Of a stretch of DNA of 64,000 bases, positions 24,992-33,339 are shown piece by piece. Under the pieces are notes generated by a model, which saw only the letters and a list, made by a program, of their open reading frames with translations, ran no database searches and was not told the DNA's origin. Position 1 is the first letter of the stretch; each line of letters starts with the position of its first letter. A program made the translations under genes and the position numbers. Origin of the DNA: a virus; the IMG/VR virus record IMGVR_UViG_3300027861_000011, positions 1-64,000 of that record; one strand, written 5' to 3'.

Positions 24992-27900
24992 ATGGCTTTT
25001 AGAACAAAATTAGATTACTCAGATAATAGACAAATAAATCAAAGGCAAAGAACATTCACTAATTTAGAGGGTGGTAGTGTCTTTGGAGTGGCTTATAGTG
25101 CTATGACTACAGGGGTTGACCCTACTTGTATAGCTTCTACTGAAGAATATGTATTTACTGGTAGTACGTTCTCTGGTAATGGTACAACAACAATGTACAC
25201 TTGGTTCGACCAAAGAATGGAAATAGCTGCATACACACTTTCAGCATTAACATCATCAAATAGTGGTGAAACACAAAATACTGGGAATGTATTCGTTATA
25301 GATACTACAGCAACAACTGTTGATGGTTACACTTATACACTTACCTATACTGGTACTAGTTTTGATGTGTTTGTTGATACGATGTATAGTGGTGCTGGTC
25401 CAGTTTTTACTGGTACTGTATCACATGATTTTGTAGAATTCTTAAGTGCTTGTTCATTAGATTATAGTGGAACTACACTTTGGTTCGATAATCCAGAAAA
25501 AACTAGAACTAAAAGACTTGTCATAACTGAAAACGCTACACCTAATTATGTTTGGACTTGTGTTAATGCTGATGGATTAGGTGGGTGGTTACCTTCTAGT
25601 GGTGGAACAACTGGTTCAACGGATACTTTTGTAACTGGTGGTACATTAAATGGAACGAATTTAGATTTAACTTGGAATACTGGAGGTAGTGTACCTTCTA
25701 TAGACCTTTCTTCTTTATCGGCTGGTGGTGGCGCATTTACCTCAACAACAGCTAATAATAGAATAGTCCCAACTAACACATTATCTAATTCAGTATCTAG
25801 CGACAACTCTTCAATTTTAGGTGGTGATAGTAATACTATAAACACAAATAGTGGAAGGTCAATAATAGTTGGTGGTCGTGGTAATGGTGTTGAAGGGGAG
25901 TATTCATTTATTGGGAATGGTTTGGGTAATTCTATAAGTGGTAGGGGTTTTTGGAATACAGTAATAAATGGTAATAATAATGATTTATCATTAGACCCAT
26001 CCAGTAATTATAATACAGTTGTTGGTAATAGTCATTCTATAACTGGGACTTCATTAGTCGCCAATTCTATATTAGGTGGTCAAAATAATAGTATACACAC
26101 TAGAGGTGGTTCAAACCCAATTAACTCATCTATTATGGGGGGTAGTAATAATACTGTTTATGGTCCCGATAATGTTGTAATAATAGGTGGTGAAGGAAAT
26201 CTAATTGACATTATACCAGATAGAGCTGTCATAGCTGGTGGTGAAAATAATAATATAAGTGGTGAATCTGATGATTCATTTATTGGTGGTGGTGTCGGAA
26301 ATATAATTGATACTAGTGGGTTTAGAAATAGTATCGTTGGGGGTCAAAACAATAGTATAGAAGGTAGTATTTCTAATTCAGTTATTCTTGGTGGTCAAAA
26401 TATCACAGGAACAACTGATGATACGGTTTATGTTCCAAATCTTAATATTGATACGTTAGGGGTCGGTACATCAGTTAATAACTTAGGTATAGATTCAAGT
26501 GGTAATGTTGTAACAGGAACCACTGGCCCATGGACTGCTGGAACTGCAAATAACACCGCAGCATTAATTGGTTACACTGGATTAACTAATAACCCAGATA
26601 CCGCATACTTTGAACATGGTGTTACAGATATGATTAGTGGTAGTACTTTTAGTGGGAATACTATTGATATGAATGATGGTCTTAATAGTCCATTAACATT
26701 ATCACATGATGACCAATTTGGTGGGACTGAGTTTCTAAAATTAGATTCGACAATATTATTACAAAGAAACGTTTCAAATTATTTAAGTGTTGCTAATGGA
26801 GTTGTTTTTCTAAAATCTAGTAACCAAAGTTCTGTACAAGCAGCAAATACTAAATTAGAAGTTAAAACTTCATTTGGGATTTTCACAAGTACTAATAATC
26901 CTGGTGGGGATGCTTCCATACACGCATTTAAAAGTAATGCTAGTTCTGGTTCAGTTGATTCTGGTGGATTACAAAATGGGGAATTAAGTGCTGAAATTGT
27001 ATTTGGTGGTCCTAGAAATGGTGTTTTCGATTATGATGGTGTAATGGGTACTGGATTAGGTGTGGCAGCAACTGGTACCACTGGTAGAGAATTTATGCCT
27101 GTATTTATTTCAGCACCTAGAGCTCAAGCTAGAGATAATACATCTTATAGTTCTATAGTTAATTCAGTCTTTTTAGGTGGTTCAGATAACACAATGCTTA
27201 CTGGTGTTACTGGCTCTGCCATTGTAGGTGGTACTGGCCATACAATTGACACTGGTGTAATTCGTACAGTTGTGTTAGGTGGTATTGATATCAGTGCTAC
27301 CACTAGTGATATGGTTTATGTACCAGACCTTGTTATAGATGGTCTTAATTCAACTGACCCATTGGCTACCGATGCAAATGGTAAGATAATAGCTGGTGCT
27401 TCGGATGCTAGACTTAAAACAAATATTAATAATTTAGAATCAGCATTAGATAAGGTATTAAACCTTAGAGGTGTATCTTATGAATGGACTGAAGAATCTA
27501 ATATGGGTGCTGGTATAACTAAGTATGGTCTTATAGCTCAAGAGGTTCAAAAAGTAATTCCAGATATGGTTAGACTTAGAGCTAAGGCTGATGATACACT
27601 AACACTTAGTTATACTGAAATAGTTCCATGGCTTATTGAAGCTATTAAGGAACTAGCTTCAGATGATAGTCCATTAATTAAAAGAGAAGAGTTAATTTTT
27701 GAAACTCAAACAATTGTTTCGGAAGATAACAATATAGAACTTAATTTTAATGGTAGTCATGATTCAGCACTTAATGGTGGAATGAAAGTGATTAAAGGAA
27801 TTAATGATACTACTGATTCAGAATTTAAGATTAATTCTGATGGTGATTGGGTTACTAATAATTACATAAAACCATTCGGTTTAACACTACCAAGATTCAC

Positions 27901-28015
27901 TCCAGAATCCACAAATGATATAAAAGGAAAATTAGGTGAGGTGACTAGGGATAATGACTATATTTATATTAAGAGCGAGAGCGGTTGGAAGAGGTCTAAC
28001 TTAGAAACATTTTAA
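24992..28015 (+). CDS. tail fibre with S74 intramolecular chaperone
   Basis: A 1007-residue fibre. The N-terminal 270 residues are Ser/Thr/Gly-rich beta sequence. From about 275 to 490 there are many short repeats of the form IxGGxNNxI, like the left-handed beta-roll of YadA-type heads. A Peptidase_S74 chaperone domain begins at Ser804 in SDARLKTNI and continues through YGLIAQEVQKVIPDMV; S74 proteins trimerise and cleave themselves before this Ser. Unusually the protein extends about 105 residues past the chaperone core and ends IYIKSESGWKRSNLETF, a block that I recognise as common in Bacteroidota-phage fibre C-termini. It opens the plus-strand fibre unit. Confidence 0.88.
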   Translation: MAFRTKLDYSDNRQINQRQRTFTNLEGGSVFGVAYSAMTTGVDPTCIASTEEYVFTGSTFSGNGTTTMYTWFDQRMEIAAYTLSALTSSNSGETQNTGNVFVIDTTATTVDGYTYTLTYTGTSFDVFVDTMYSGAGPVFTGTVSHDFVEFLSACSLDYSGTTLWFDNPEKTRTKRLVITENATPNYVWTCVNADGLGGWLPSSGGTTGSTDTFVTGGTLNGTNLDLTWNTGGSVPSIDLSSLSAGGGAFTSTTANNRIVPTNTLSNSVSSDNSSILGGDSNTINTNSGRSIIVGGRGNGVEGEYSFIGNGLGNSISGRGFWNTVINGNNNDLSLDPSSNYNTVVGNSHSITGTSLVANSILGGQNNSIHTRGGSNPINSSIMGGSNNTVYGPDNVVIIGGEGNLIDIIPDRAVIAGGENNNISGESDDSFIGGGVGNIIDTSGFRNSIVGGQNNSIEGSISNSVILGGQNITGTTDDTVYVPNLNIDTLGVGTSVNNLGIDSSGNVVTGTTGPWTAGTANNTAALIGYTGLTNNPDTAYFEHGVTDMISGSTFSGNTIDMNDGLNSPLTLSHDDQFGGTEFLKLDSTILLQRNVSNYLSVANGVVFLKSSNQSSVQAANTKLEVKTSFGIFTSTNNPGGDASIHAFKSNASSGSVDSGGLQNGELSAEIVFGGPRNGVFDYDGVMGTGLGVAATGTTGREFMPVFISAPRAQARDNTSYSSIVNSVFLGGSDNTMLTGVTGSAIVGGTGHTIDTGVIRTVVLGGIDISATTSDMVYVPDLVIDGLNSTDPLATDANGKIIAGASDARLKTNINNLESALDKVLNLRGVSYEWTEESNMGAGITKYGLIAQEVQKVIPDMVRLRAKADDTLTLSYTEIVPWLIEAIKELASDDSPLIKREELIFETQTIVSEDNNIELNFNGSHDSALNGGMKVIKGINDTTDSEFKINSDGDWVTNNYIKPFGLTLPRFTPESTNDIKGKLGEVTRDNDYIYIKSESGWKRSNLETF

Positions 28016-28017
28016 GT

Positions 28018-30177
28018 ATGGGTAATTTAAAGAATTATAATTTTAATAAGATTGATGCTTTTTTAAGTAATAGTGCATACTATGACTTTTATTTAGCACA
28101 GGATGGTTATGCTACCCATACAATGTATGATGGTATTATAACTGATTGTTTAATTGCACACTTCGATTTTAATGATAGTAACACATTTGGTTCTGGTACA
28201 ACATCCGCTAATACAATATATAGTCTTGTTACATGGACTGGTGCCACTAATACTGGATATACATTTCAAACATTCGGGCTTACTGGAATTGATAATGGTT
28301 ATATTCCGTTAGAAAATAATCAAACGTTATTATCTGCTTTAACTGGAACTACAATAATAATTGCTTCTGGTGATACAAGACTAACTCTTAATAGGGTTAG
28401 TGGTGTGACTGGTAATTATGTTTATCCGTTAGAATATTCTTTAGATTTAGAAATAGAAGAAAACTATATGGGGTTCTGTGGTGGATTCTATCAAGGTTAT
28501 TATAAGCTTGATGGTTATTCATATGAAGTGTTACCAACTAGAGTACCTAAAGCTTGGGTTGCTGAATTTATACTTAAGAAAGATGAAACACTTTGTTCTA
28601 CTGGAACAACTGGAACAACACTTAATGATACTTACCCAGACAATAAAGGATTCTTCTTTTATATGGGTACAAGAGCTGAAAATAAGTATTGGAATATATT
28701 TGAAGGTAATAACACTGGTTGTACTAGTGGTTGTACATCTGATAGTGGTTGTACTGGTACAGTTACAACTTTCTGTACAGTACCAAAAGAAACACAAATA
28801 GCAATAAGTGGTGATAGTGGTTATCCAATTAGACTTAGCCCACCACCACTAATTGTAGATGTAATAACTAACCCCTTCTTAATATATGGTAGAGCTAATG
28901 ATAATAATAGATGTGGTACATGTGGAGCTAGTACTGGATTGGGTGATAAAACAGCTTGCAATTATAGTGGTGGTGGTGTAACTATTACGGGTTATACTCA
29001 ACAAGTTACTAACACTGAAAACCCCTTCTTAATATATGGTAGAGCTAATGATAATAATAGATGTGGTACATGTGGAGCTAGTACTGGATTTGGTAATGAA
29101 ACAGTGTGTTCGTTTAGTGGTTTTACATCACCTTTACTTGAATTAGATAGGGATGCTGATATAATTGATAATGCAATTGGTTTTAGAATTAAAGATGATG
29201 GTAGTATTGGTTATAGGGCTCTTAAATTAACTGGTTATTGTATTGATGACGTATACACAACTGGTGTAACTGTAGAGGAACAATATTCTGAACCTGGAAT
29301 AATTACTGATGGTGAATGGGAACAAGTTGCTATTAGATTTGTAATGCCAGAATATGATGAGTGTGATTTAAAGGATGGTAAACCTAGAAAGGGTAAGCTT
29401 ATGTTTTATGTTGGGTGTTTATTAAAGTTCGTTGTTGAGGAAGTCGATGAATTTATAGCTAGAAGACTCAATGAATATAAGGATAAGCAATTAGGTGTTC
29501 CATTTAATATTAGTCTCGGTGGTGGTTCACAAGGTCTTTTAGAGTCAATGACGTTTGATGGTCAAGACCCAGATGATTTAGGTTTATCAATCCAAGAAAA
29601 CTTCGCTGGAACATTTATTGGTGGAATATCACAATTCAGATTCTATGATTGCGATTTGAATTGGTGCGATTTGAAAAATAATTGTGCTGATGACTGTAAA
29701 AGATATGATATATGTGCTGGGTGTAAGTCTGAATTGACCATTCCGTTGGAGTCACTATTAGCACCAGGAACAGCACCAGCACCAGCGCCAGCACCAGCGC
29801 CAGCACCAGCGCCAGCACCAGCACCAGCACCAGCGCCAGCGCCTCAGAGTAATAGCACGATATATTATGGTAAAATAAATAAAACAACAATACTTAGTGG
29901 TGACACAAGTTCGTTGTTAAGTGATGTTAGGGTACAGTTAGTTGGTAGTCATGTGGAATTACCTAGTGGACCAGGTTATGGTTATATTTTAATACCAGAT
30001 ACAATGGATAGCCCATCTGTATTTAGGAATAGTACTAGTGGATGTGCTGGATTCTCAATACCTTTTATGTTACAAAATGATATAGTATTAACTTTATCGG
30101 GTAACCAATATATTTATAAAGTATACAGAACATTTGTCTCAACTCAATCATTAATTAACGTTTGGGCTTGTGTTTAA
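28018..30177 (+). CDS. Cys-rich repeat-containing virion/fibre protein
   Basis: A 719-residue protein starting two bases after the preceding fibre's stop. The N-terminal 250 residues look like a lectin-like beta domain (FDFNDSNTFGSG, AWVAEFILKKDE, FFFYMGTRAENKYWNIF). Then come two copies of the unit NPFLIYGRANDNNRCGTCG (about 284-308 and 334-358), encoded by an exact 71-base DNA duplication. Residues 585-609 are an (AP)n run, a stiff hinge, followed by a C-terminal domain of about 110 residues. The Cys content is high, including CTSGCTSDSGCTG. A tail fibre or adhesin is the best call; no catalytic motif is seen. Confidence 0.7.
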   Translation: MGNLKNYNFNKIDAFLSNSAYYDFYLAQDGYATHTMYDGIITDCLIAHFDFNDSNTFGSGTTSANTIYSLVTWTGATNTGYTFQTFGLTGIDNGYIPLENNQTLLSALTGTTIIIASGDTRLTLNRVSGVTGNYVYPLEYSLDLEIEENYMGFCGGFYQGYYKLDGYSYEVLPTRVPKAWVAEFILKKDETLCSTGTTGTTLNDTYPDNKGFFFYMGTRAENKYWNIFEGNNTGCTSGCTSDSGCTGTVTTFCTVPKETQIAISGDSGYPIRLSPPPLIVDVITNPFLIYGRANDNNRCGTCGASTGLGDKTACNYSGGGVTITGYTQQVTNTENPFLIYGRANDNNRCGTCGASTGFGNETVCSFSGFTSPLLELDRDADIIDNAIGFRIKDDGSIGYRALKLTGYCIDDVYTTGVTVEEQYSEPGIITDGEWEQVAIRFVMPEYDECDLKDGKPRKGKLMFYVGCLLKFVVEEVDEFIARRLNEYKDKQLGVPFNISLGGGSQGLLESMTFDGQDPDDLGLSIQENFAGTFIGGISQFRFYDCDLNWCDLKNNCADDCKRYDICAGCKSELTIPLESLLAPGTAPAPAPAPAPAPAPAPAPAPAPAPQSNSTIYYGKINKTTILSGDTSSLLSDVRVQLVGSHVELPSGPGYGYILIPDTMDSPSVFRNSTSGCAGFSIPFMLQNDIVLTLSGNQYIYKVYRTFVSTQSLINVWACV
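28870..29090 (+). repeat. 71-base exact duplication inside a fibre gene
   Basis: Bases 28870-28940 and 29020-29090 are identical over 71 bases, offset by 150 bases and so in frame. They encode the paired NPFLIYGRANDNNRCGTCG units. The exact identity points to recent duplication or gene conversion within the phage. Confidence 0.9.
29772..29844 (+). repeat. Ala-Pro hinge microsatellite
   Basis: A period-6 to period-12 run of GCACCA/GCGCCA encodes alternating Ala-Pro. It shows replication-slippage potential and would form a stiff, extended spacer between the beta-rich fibre body and the C-terminal domain. Confidence 0.85.
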
Positions 30178-30200
30178 TAAAAAATAAAATAGTTATATAG

Positions 30201-30689
30201 ATGTCAGATTTTAATTTGAACGGTGGTATTGGTGTGATGGGATTCATTAGCCCCATGAACACCGAAGATACGTATTCAGTTATTGACCCAATATATGGTA
30301 TTGATGGACTGAGGAATGTAGATGGAGTTTCAGACCTTAATAATATAACAATCGAGAGGCGTAGAGCTGGGATGTTGGTAGGTGTTGGTGGTGGAGAATC
30401 TTATTATAAATTAAAAAACATAATATGGGACTTAACTATAAATGATTGGGAGCCATTCACATTAACTAATGAAGTTAATTACGCTGATAAAGAGACACCA
30501 TTAGGTGATATAGATGATGTTAATAAAAACTTTACATTACAAAATACACCAACATTATATAGTGAACATATTTACATAAACGGAATACTACAGGAAGAGT
30601 TATATGATTATACTATGAGTGCTAACACTATTTCGTTTATTGAATCTCCGTGGATAGGGGCAAGGATTAAATGTTCATACAGATATTAA
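30201..30689 (+). CDS. small virion protein, phage tail protein-like C-terminus
   Basis: A 162-residue protein. The C-terminal 65 residues contain DIDDVNKNFTLQNTP, YINGILQEELYDYTMS and ARIKCSYRY, an arrangement that I recognise from beta-sandwich domains in phage tail and baseplate proteins (a repeated NG-Q motif after a strand of NTP). The first 95 residues carry an Arg/Gly-rich turn RRRAGMLVGVGGGESYYKLKN. It follows the fibre gene by 23 bases and precedes a bidirectional terminator. A tail or fibre-attachment role is likely. Confidence 0.6.
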   Translation: MSDFNLNGGIGVMGFISPMNTEDTYSVIDPIYGIDGLRNVDGVSDLNNITIERRRAGMLVGVGGGESYYKLKNIIWDLTINDWEPFTLTNEVNYADKETPLGDIDDVNKNFTLQNTPTLYSEHIYINGILQEELYDYTMSANTISFIESPWIGARIKCSYRY

Positions 30690-30763
30690 GATAATAAATT
30701 ACCTAAAGGGTGTTTCTTAATATATATAAGAAATATTACTGAGTTTAAAATTAAAAAATAGAT

Positions 30764-30809
30764 AAAAAAAGGGGTATTAAACATTACGTTTAATACCCCC
30801 ATTTTTTTT
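30764..30809. terminator. bidirectional intrinsic terminator
   Basis: A perfect 12-base stem, GGGGTATTAAAC (30771-30782) and GTTTAATACCCC (30788-30799), with a five-base loop ATTAC. A run of eight T follows on the plus strand (30802-30809) and seven A precede (30764-30770), giving a T tract on the minus strand as well. It separates convergent transcripts, from the plus-strand genes ending at 30689 and the minus-strand gene ending at 30866. Confidence 0.9.
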
Positions 30810-30865
30810 GTGAAATAATATATATTATATATTATTTACTATGATGGTTTATCACCTTCAGGTAT

Positions 30866-32776
30866 TTATGCCCTAGGAGCTATCTTATCTCCATCACCTA
30901 ATGGGGGCTCTCCACCTTCAGCATTAGGGTCAACGATTCCAGATTCTACTTGTGAAATATTACCAGCTGGGTTGCCTGGAGTTTGAGCACCAAAGGTTGG
31001 TATTCCATACTCAACCATAATACCACCCTCAGCAGCCAACATTTTAGATTCACCATTTAGAGTTATAGACACCAAAGATTTGTCTTCTCCTATAGTAGCA
31101 GTATAATCTCCTAGTTCTTCGTCTAACAACAAACCATTCATATAGAACATAAACGAACTAGCCATATATTCTTCTCCCAAATAAACTATACCTGTTTTAT
31201 CATCATAATTACCAGGGTCAACAGTAGTTCTTCTAGGGGCGAATGATATAACGTTTTCCAACATTGCTCTATTAACTCCAGTTATTATTTCATCCATTGA
31301 ATTAATACCTGGTGTAGTGTTAAATATCGCTTCATTTACTCTAACATCTAAAGCTTCATCGCCACTAATTCTAGCAATTGCTTCAGCATCAATAGCAGCT
31401 TGTAGTTCCGTTTTAGAATTCTGTGCGCTTTTAGATAAAGCATCTAAATTTTTGGCTAATCCATCTTCTGCTGCTAAAGCTCTTTCTTCTTCAGCAAAAA
31501 TAGCATTTTCGATTTCAGCTTCAGCATCCTCTGCTCTTTTAGTTTCAGCATCTAAATTATCTTGAAGGTTAACAATTTCAGCATCAGCAACAACTTTTGC
31601 AGCAGCAATTTCAGCATCAGAAGTAGCTTTTGCAGCAACTATTGCAGCGTCAGCAGCAGCTTTATCAGAAGCATGTAAAGCTTCTAAAGCATCTGTGTAT
31701 TCCTTAGCAGAAGCTAAAGTCGCAGAATCTCCAGAAATTCTAGCAGCTATTTCACCAGCTAATTCAGAAGTGTGAGTTCCTAATGCAGCAGTAATAGCAG
31801 CAGAAAGGTCACTATCGGCAGCTTGAAATGCTCCAACAACTTCAGTTAAAGAATCCAAGGCAGATGGGTCAACATTAGAAATGATATCAGCGATTTGGTT
31901 ACTCAATTCTAATTCAGCAGCATCAGAAGCAGCTTGATTAGCATCAACCTCAGCTTGTAAAGCAGCAATTGAAGAATCAGAATCAACTTTTGCAGCAGCA
32001 TCAGCAGCTTTATAAGCCAAATCCATAGCAGCAAATGCAGCATCAGCATCAGCTTCGTTTTGGTTAACGTCAACTTGTAAAGCAGCAGTAGCAGCATCAG
32101 CAACAACTTTTGCAGCAACTATTGCAGCGTCAGCAGCATCTTTTGCAGCAGCAATTTCACCATCAGAAGTAGCTTTTGCAGCAACTATTGCAGCGTCAGC
32201 AGCATCTTTTGCAGCAGCAATTTCACCATCAGAAGTAGCTTTTGCAGCAACTATTGCAGCGTCAGCAGCAGCTTTTGCAGCAACTATTGCAGCGTCAGCA
32301 GCAGCTTTATCAGAAGCATGTAAAGCTTCTAAAGCATCTGTGTATACCTTAGCAGAAGCTAAAGTCGCAGCATCTCCAGAAATTCTAGCTTCAATTTCAG
32401 CACCTAATTCAGAAGTGTGAGTTCCTAATGCAGCAGTAATAGCAGCAGAAAGGTCACCATCAGCAGCTTGAAATGCTCCAACAACTTCAGTTAAAGAATC
32501 CAAGGCAGATGGGTCAACATTAGAAATGATATCAGCGATTTGGTTACTCAATTCTAATTCAGCAGCTCTTGCAGCAGCAGCTTCAGTAGATATAGCCTCA
32601 GCGTTTACCGCTTCAGCAGCTCCAGCTCTTTTTGACTCAGCATCTAAATTATCAGTTAATAAGGTTAGGTCACCTTCTAATCCAGGTAAATCACTTTTCT
32701 CTATACCTATCGGTTCGTTGATAATTGCATTATCTAATCGTTTTAACGATTGTTTATTTAAATCTATTTTAGACAT
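30866..32776 (-). CDS. Ala-rich coiled-coil fibre protein
   Basis: A 636-residue protein made mostly of Ala-rich helices. Two blocks ELSNQIADIISNVDPSALDS followed by LTEVVGAFQAAD lie around 90 and 300, and between them is an 11-residue (hendecad) repeat such as AADAAIVAAKA/TSDGEIAAAKD (about 165-240), which predicts a trimeric coiled-coil shaft. The last 140 residues form a beta-rich domain (IVYLGEEYMASSFMFYMNG, MVEYGIPTFG) like those at fibre ends of T4-like cyanophages and pelagiphages. The gene is full length. A 221-base leader precedes it, with a candidate promoter at 32998-33009. Confidence 0.75.
   Translation of the reverse strand: MSKIDLNKQSLKRLDNAIINEPIGIEKSDLPGLEGDLTLLTDNLDAESKRAGAAEAVNAEAISTEAAAARAAELELSNQIADIISNVDPSALDSLTEVVGAFQAADGDLSAAITAALGTHTSELGAEIEARISGDAATLASAKVYTDALEALHASDKAAADAAIVAAKAAADAAIVAAKATSDGEIAAAKDAADAAIVAAKATSDGEIAAAKDAADAAIVAAKVVADAATAALQVDVNQNEADADAAFAAMDLAYKAADAAAKVDSDSSIAALQAEVDANQAASDAAELELSNQIADIISNVDPSALDSLTEVVGAFQAADSDLSAAITAALGTHTSELAGEIAARISGDSATLASAKEYTDALEALHASDKAAADAAIVAAKATSDAEIAAAKVVADAEIVNLQDNLDAETKRAEDAEAEIENAIFAEEERALAAEDGLAKNLDALSKSAQNSKTELQAAIDAEAIARISGDEALDVRVNEAIFNTTPGINSMDEIITGVNRAMLENVISFAPRRTTVDPGNYDDKTGIVYLGEEYMASSFMFYMNGLLLDEELGDYTATIGEDKSLVSITLNGESKMLAAEGGIMVEYGIPTFGAQTPGNPAGNISQVESGIVDPNAEGGEPPLGDGDKIAPRA
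31626..32565 (-). repeat. 295-base direct repeat pair in the coiled-coil fibre gene
   Basis: Bases 31626-31920 and 32271-32565 are near-identical, offset by exactly 645 bases (215 codons). They encode the same DNSxQIADI-plus-hendecad module twice. The close similarity suggests recent intragenic duplication or homogenisation by recombination. Confidence 0.85.
32108..32289 (-). repeat. 66-base tandem repeats (hendecad pairs)
   Basis: A 66-base unit beginning TTTTGCAGCAACTATTGCAG occurs at 32108, 32174 and 32240, followed by a 33-base half unit at 32273. It encodes 22-residue, that is two 11-residue, coiled-coil repeats. Repeat length and identity favour slippage or unequal crossing over. Confidence 0.9.
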
Positions 32777-32837
32777 AATTTTTGTTTTTTATTTTATTTT
32801 ATTATTATTATTATTATTATAACGTGTTCGTTTACAC

Positions 32838-32855
32838 AAGAAAATTAATTTTCTT
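32838..32855. promoter_or_regulatory. 18-base perfect palindrome in a long leader
   Basis: The perfect palindrome AAGAAAATTAATTTTCTT lies 62 bases before the start codon of the coiled-coil fibre (32776) and about 140 bases from the promoter-like element at 32998. It could be an operator or an RNA hairpin in the leader. Confidence 0.35.
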
Positions 32856-32897
32856 TTGGGGATGAATAAAAATATGAATATGAATTTTAGATTAACC

Positions 32898-32932
32898 TGG
32901 AATATGATGTGAGGAGATTCCTCTATATTCCA
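32898..32932. ncRNA. structured hairpin in a long fibre leader (candidate)
   Basis: An inverted repeat of eight base pairs (TGGAATAT with ATATTCCA) encloses an internal loop and a second stem GAGGA/TCCTC with a three-base loop. It lies in the 221-base minus-strand leader of the fibre gene. No known RNA family is recognised; it may be a cis-regulatory hairpin. The strand that folds in vivo cannot be chosen, but only a minus-strand transcript is expected here. Confidence 0.4.
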
Positions 32933-32997
32933 CTTGATAGTAATTTAAATAAGATGTAAATTTTAATATAAATAAGAATACACATTGTGCATTCACG

Positions 32998-33009
32998 TAT
33001 TATAAATAT
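32998..33009 (-). promoter_or_regulatory. candidate promoter, ATATTTATAATA
   Basis: Minus strand ATATTTATAATA, matching the recurring element up to its AAA tail. It lies 221 bases upstream of the coiled-coil fibre start, so transcripts would carry a long structured leader, in contrast to the very short leaders elsewhere. Confidence 0.45.
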
Positions 33010-33057
33010 GTGTTAATTTTTAAAAAGACTATTTTTTTTTTAATTAAAATTAAAAAC

Positions 33058-33291
33058 TTAAATATTGTAAATTAGATTTTTTAAGTTTTTGATTGCATTC
33101 GTGTATGATAAAGGGGTGCAGCTACCTTCTTCTGTTAGATATAGATTAACTAAATCTAATAGTTCGTCATTAGATTTAAATGAAAAATTAGTTTTACCCT
33201 TAACTTTTTCAGCCTTTAGTTTTTGATTGTTTAGCTTTAAAAAAGCGGCTAGGTATAAATCTGTTGTTTTGTAGTTTTTAGTTTCTTTCAT
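33058..33291 (-). CDS. DUF5659-like small protein
   Basis: A 77-residue protein beginning MKETKNYKTTDLYLAAFLK and ending NAIKNLKNLIYNI. The YKTTDLYLAAFLK start and NLKNLIYN end are, in my recognition, the pattern of DUF5659, a small family found in bacteria and phages with no known function. Its length suits the family. It could be a DNA-binding or regulatory protein; that is inference. A candidate promoter lies 19 bases upstream, and the J-domain gene follows 49 bases further upstream. Confidence 0.65.
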   Translation of the reverse strand: MKETKNYKTTDLYLAAFLKLNNQKLKAEKVKGKTNFSFKSNDELLDLVNLYLTEEGSCTPLSYTNAIKNLKNLIYNI

Positions 33292-33310
33292 GGTTATGTT
33301 TAGTTCCTAC

Positions 33311-33322
33311 ATATAAATATAA
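33311..33322 (-). promoter_or_regulatory. candidate promoter, TTATATTTATAT type
   Basis: The minus strand reads TTATATTTATAT, 19 bases upstream of the start at 33291. It matches the TATTTATA half of the recurring element but has a G-containing tail (TGTAGGAAC), so it is a weaker member. AGGA a few bases after it could act as a ribosome-binding sequence. Confidence 0.35.
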
Positions 33323-33339
33323 TAAAATAGATTAAAGAT

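Larger units (their letters stand above)
32777..33057. other. non-coding leader and intergenic region
   Basis: About 280 bases without a convincing gene. It holds an ATT microsatellite next to the start (about 32797-32820), the 18-base palindrome (32838-32855), the two-stem hairpin (32898-32932), a second degenerate promoter-like site (32961-32976) and the candidate promoter at 32998-33009. Its 220-base length is unusual for this compact genome. Confidence 0.55.

Noticed and set aside
29636-29890. Minus-strand frame rich in Leu/Val opposite the Ala-Pro repeat
   Set aside because: It is only the complement of the GC-rich repeat in the fibre gene, with no independent start context.
31909-32118. 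Leu-rich frame inside the coiled-coil fibre gene
   Set aside because: It is a frame-shifted shadow of the Ala codon repeats, so the apparent hydrophobic helix is an artefact.
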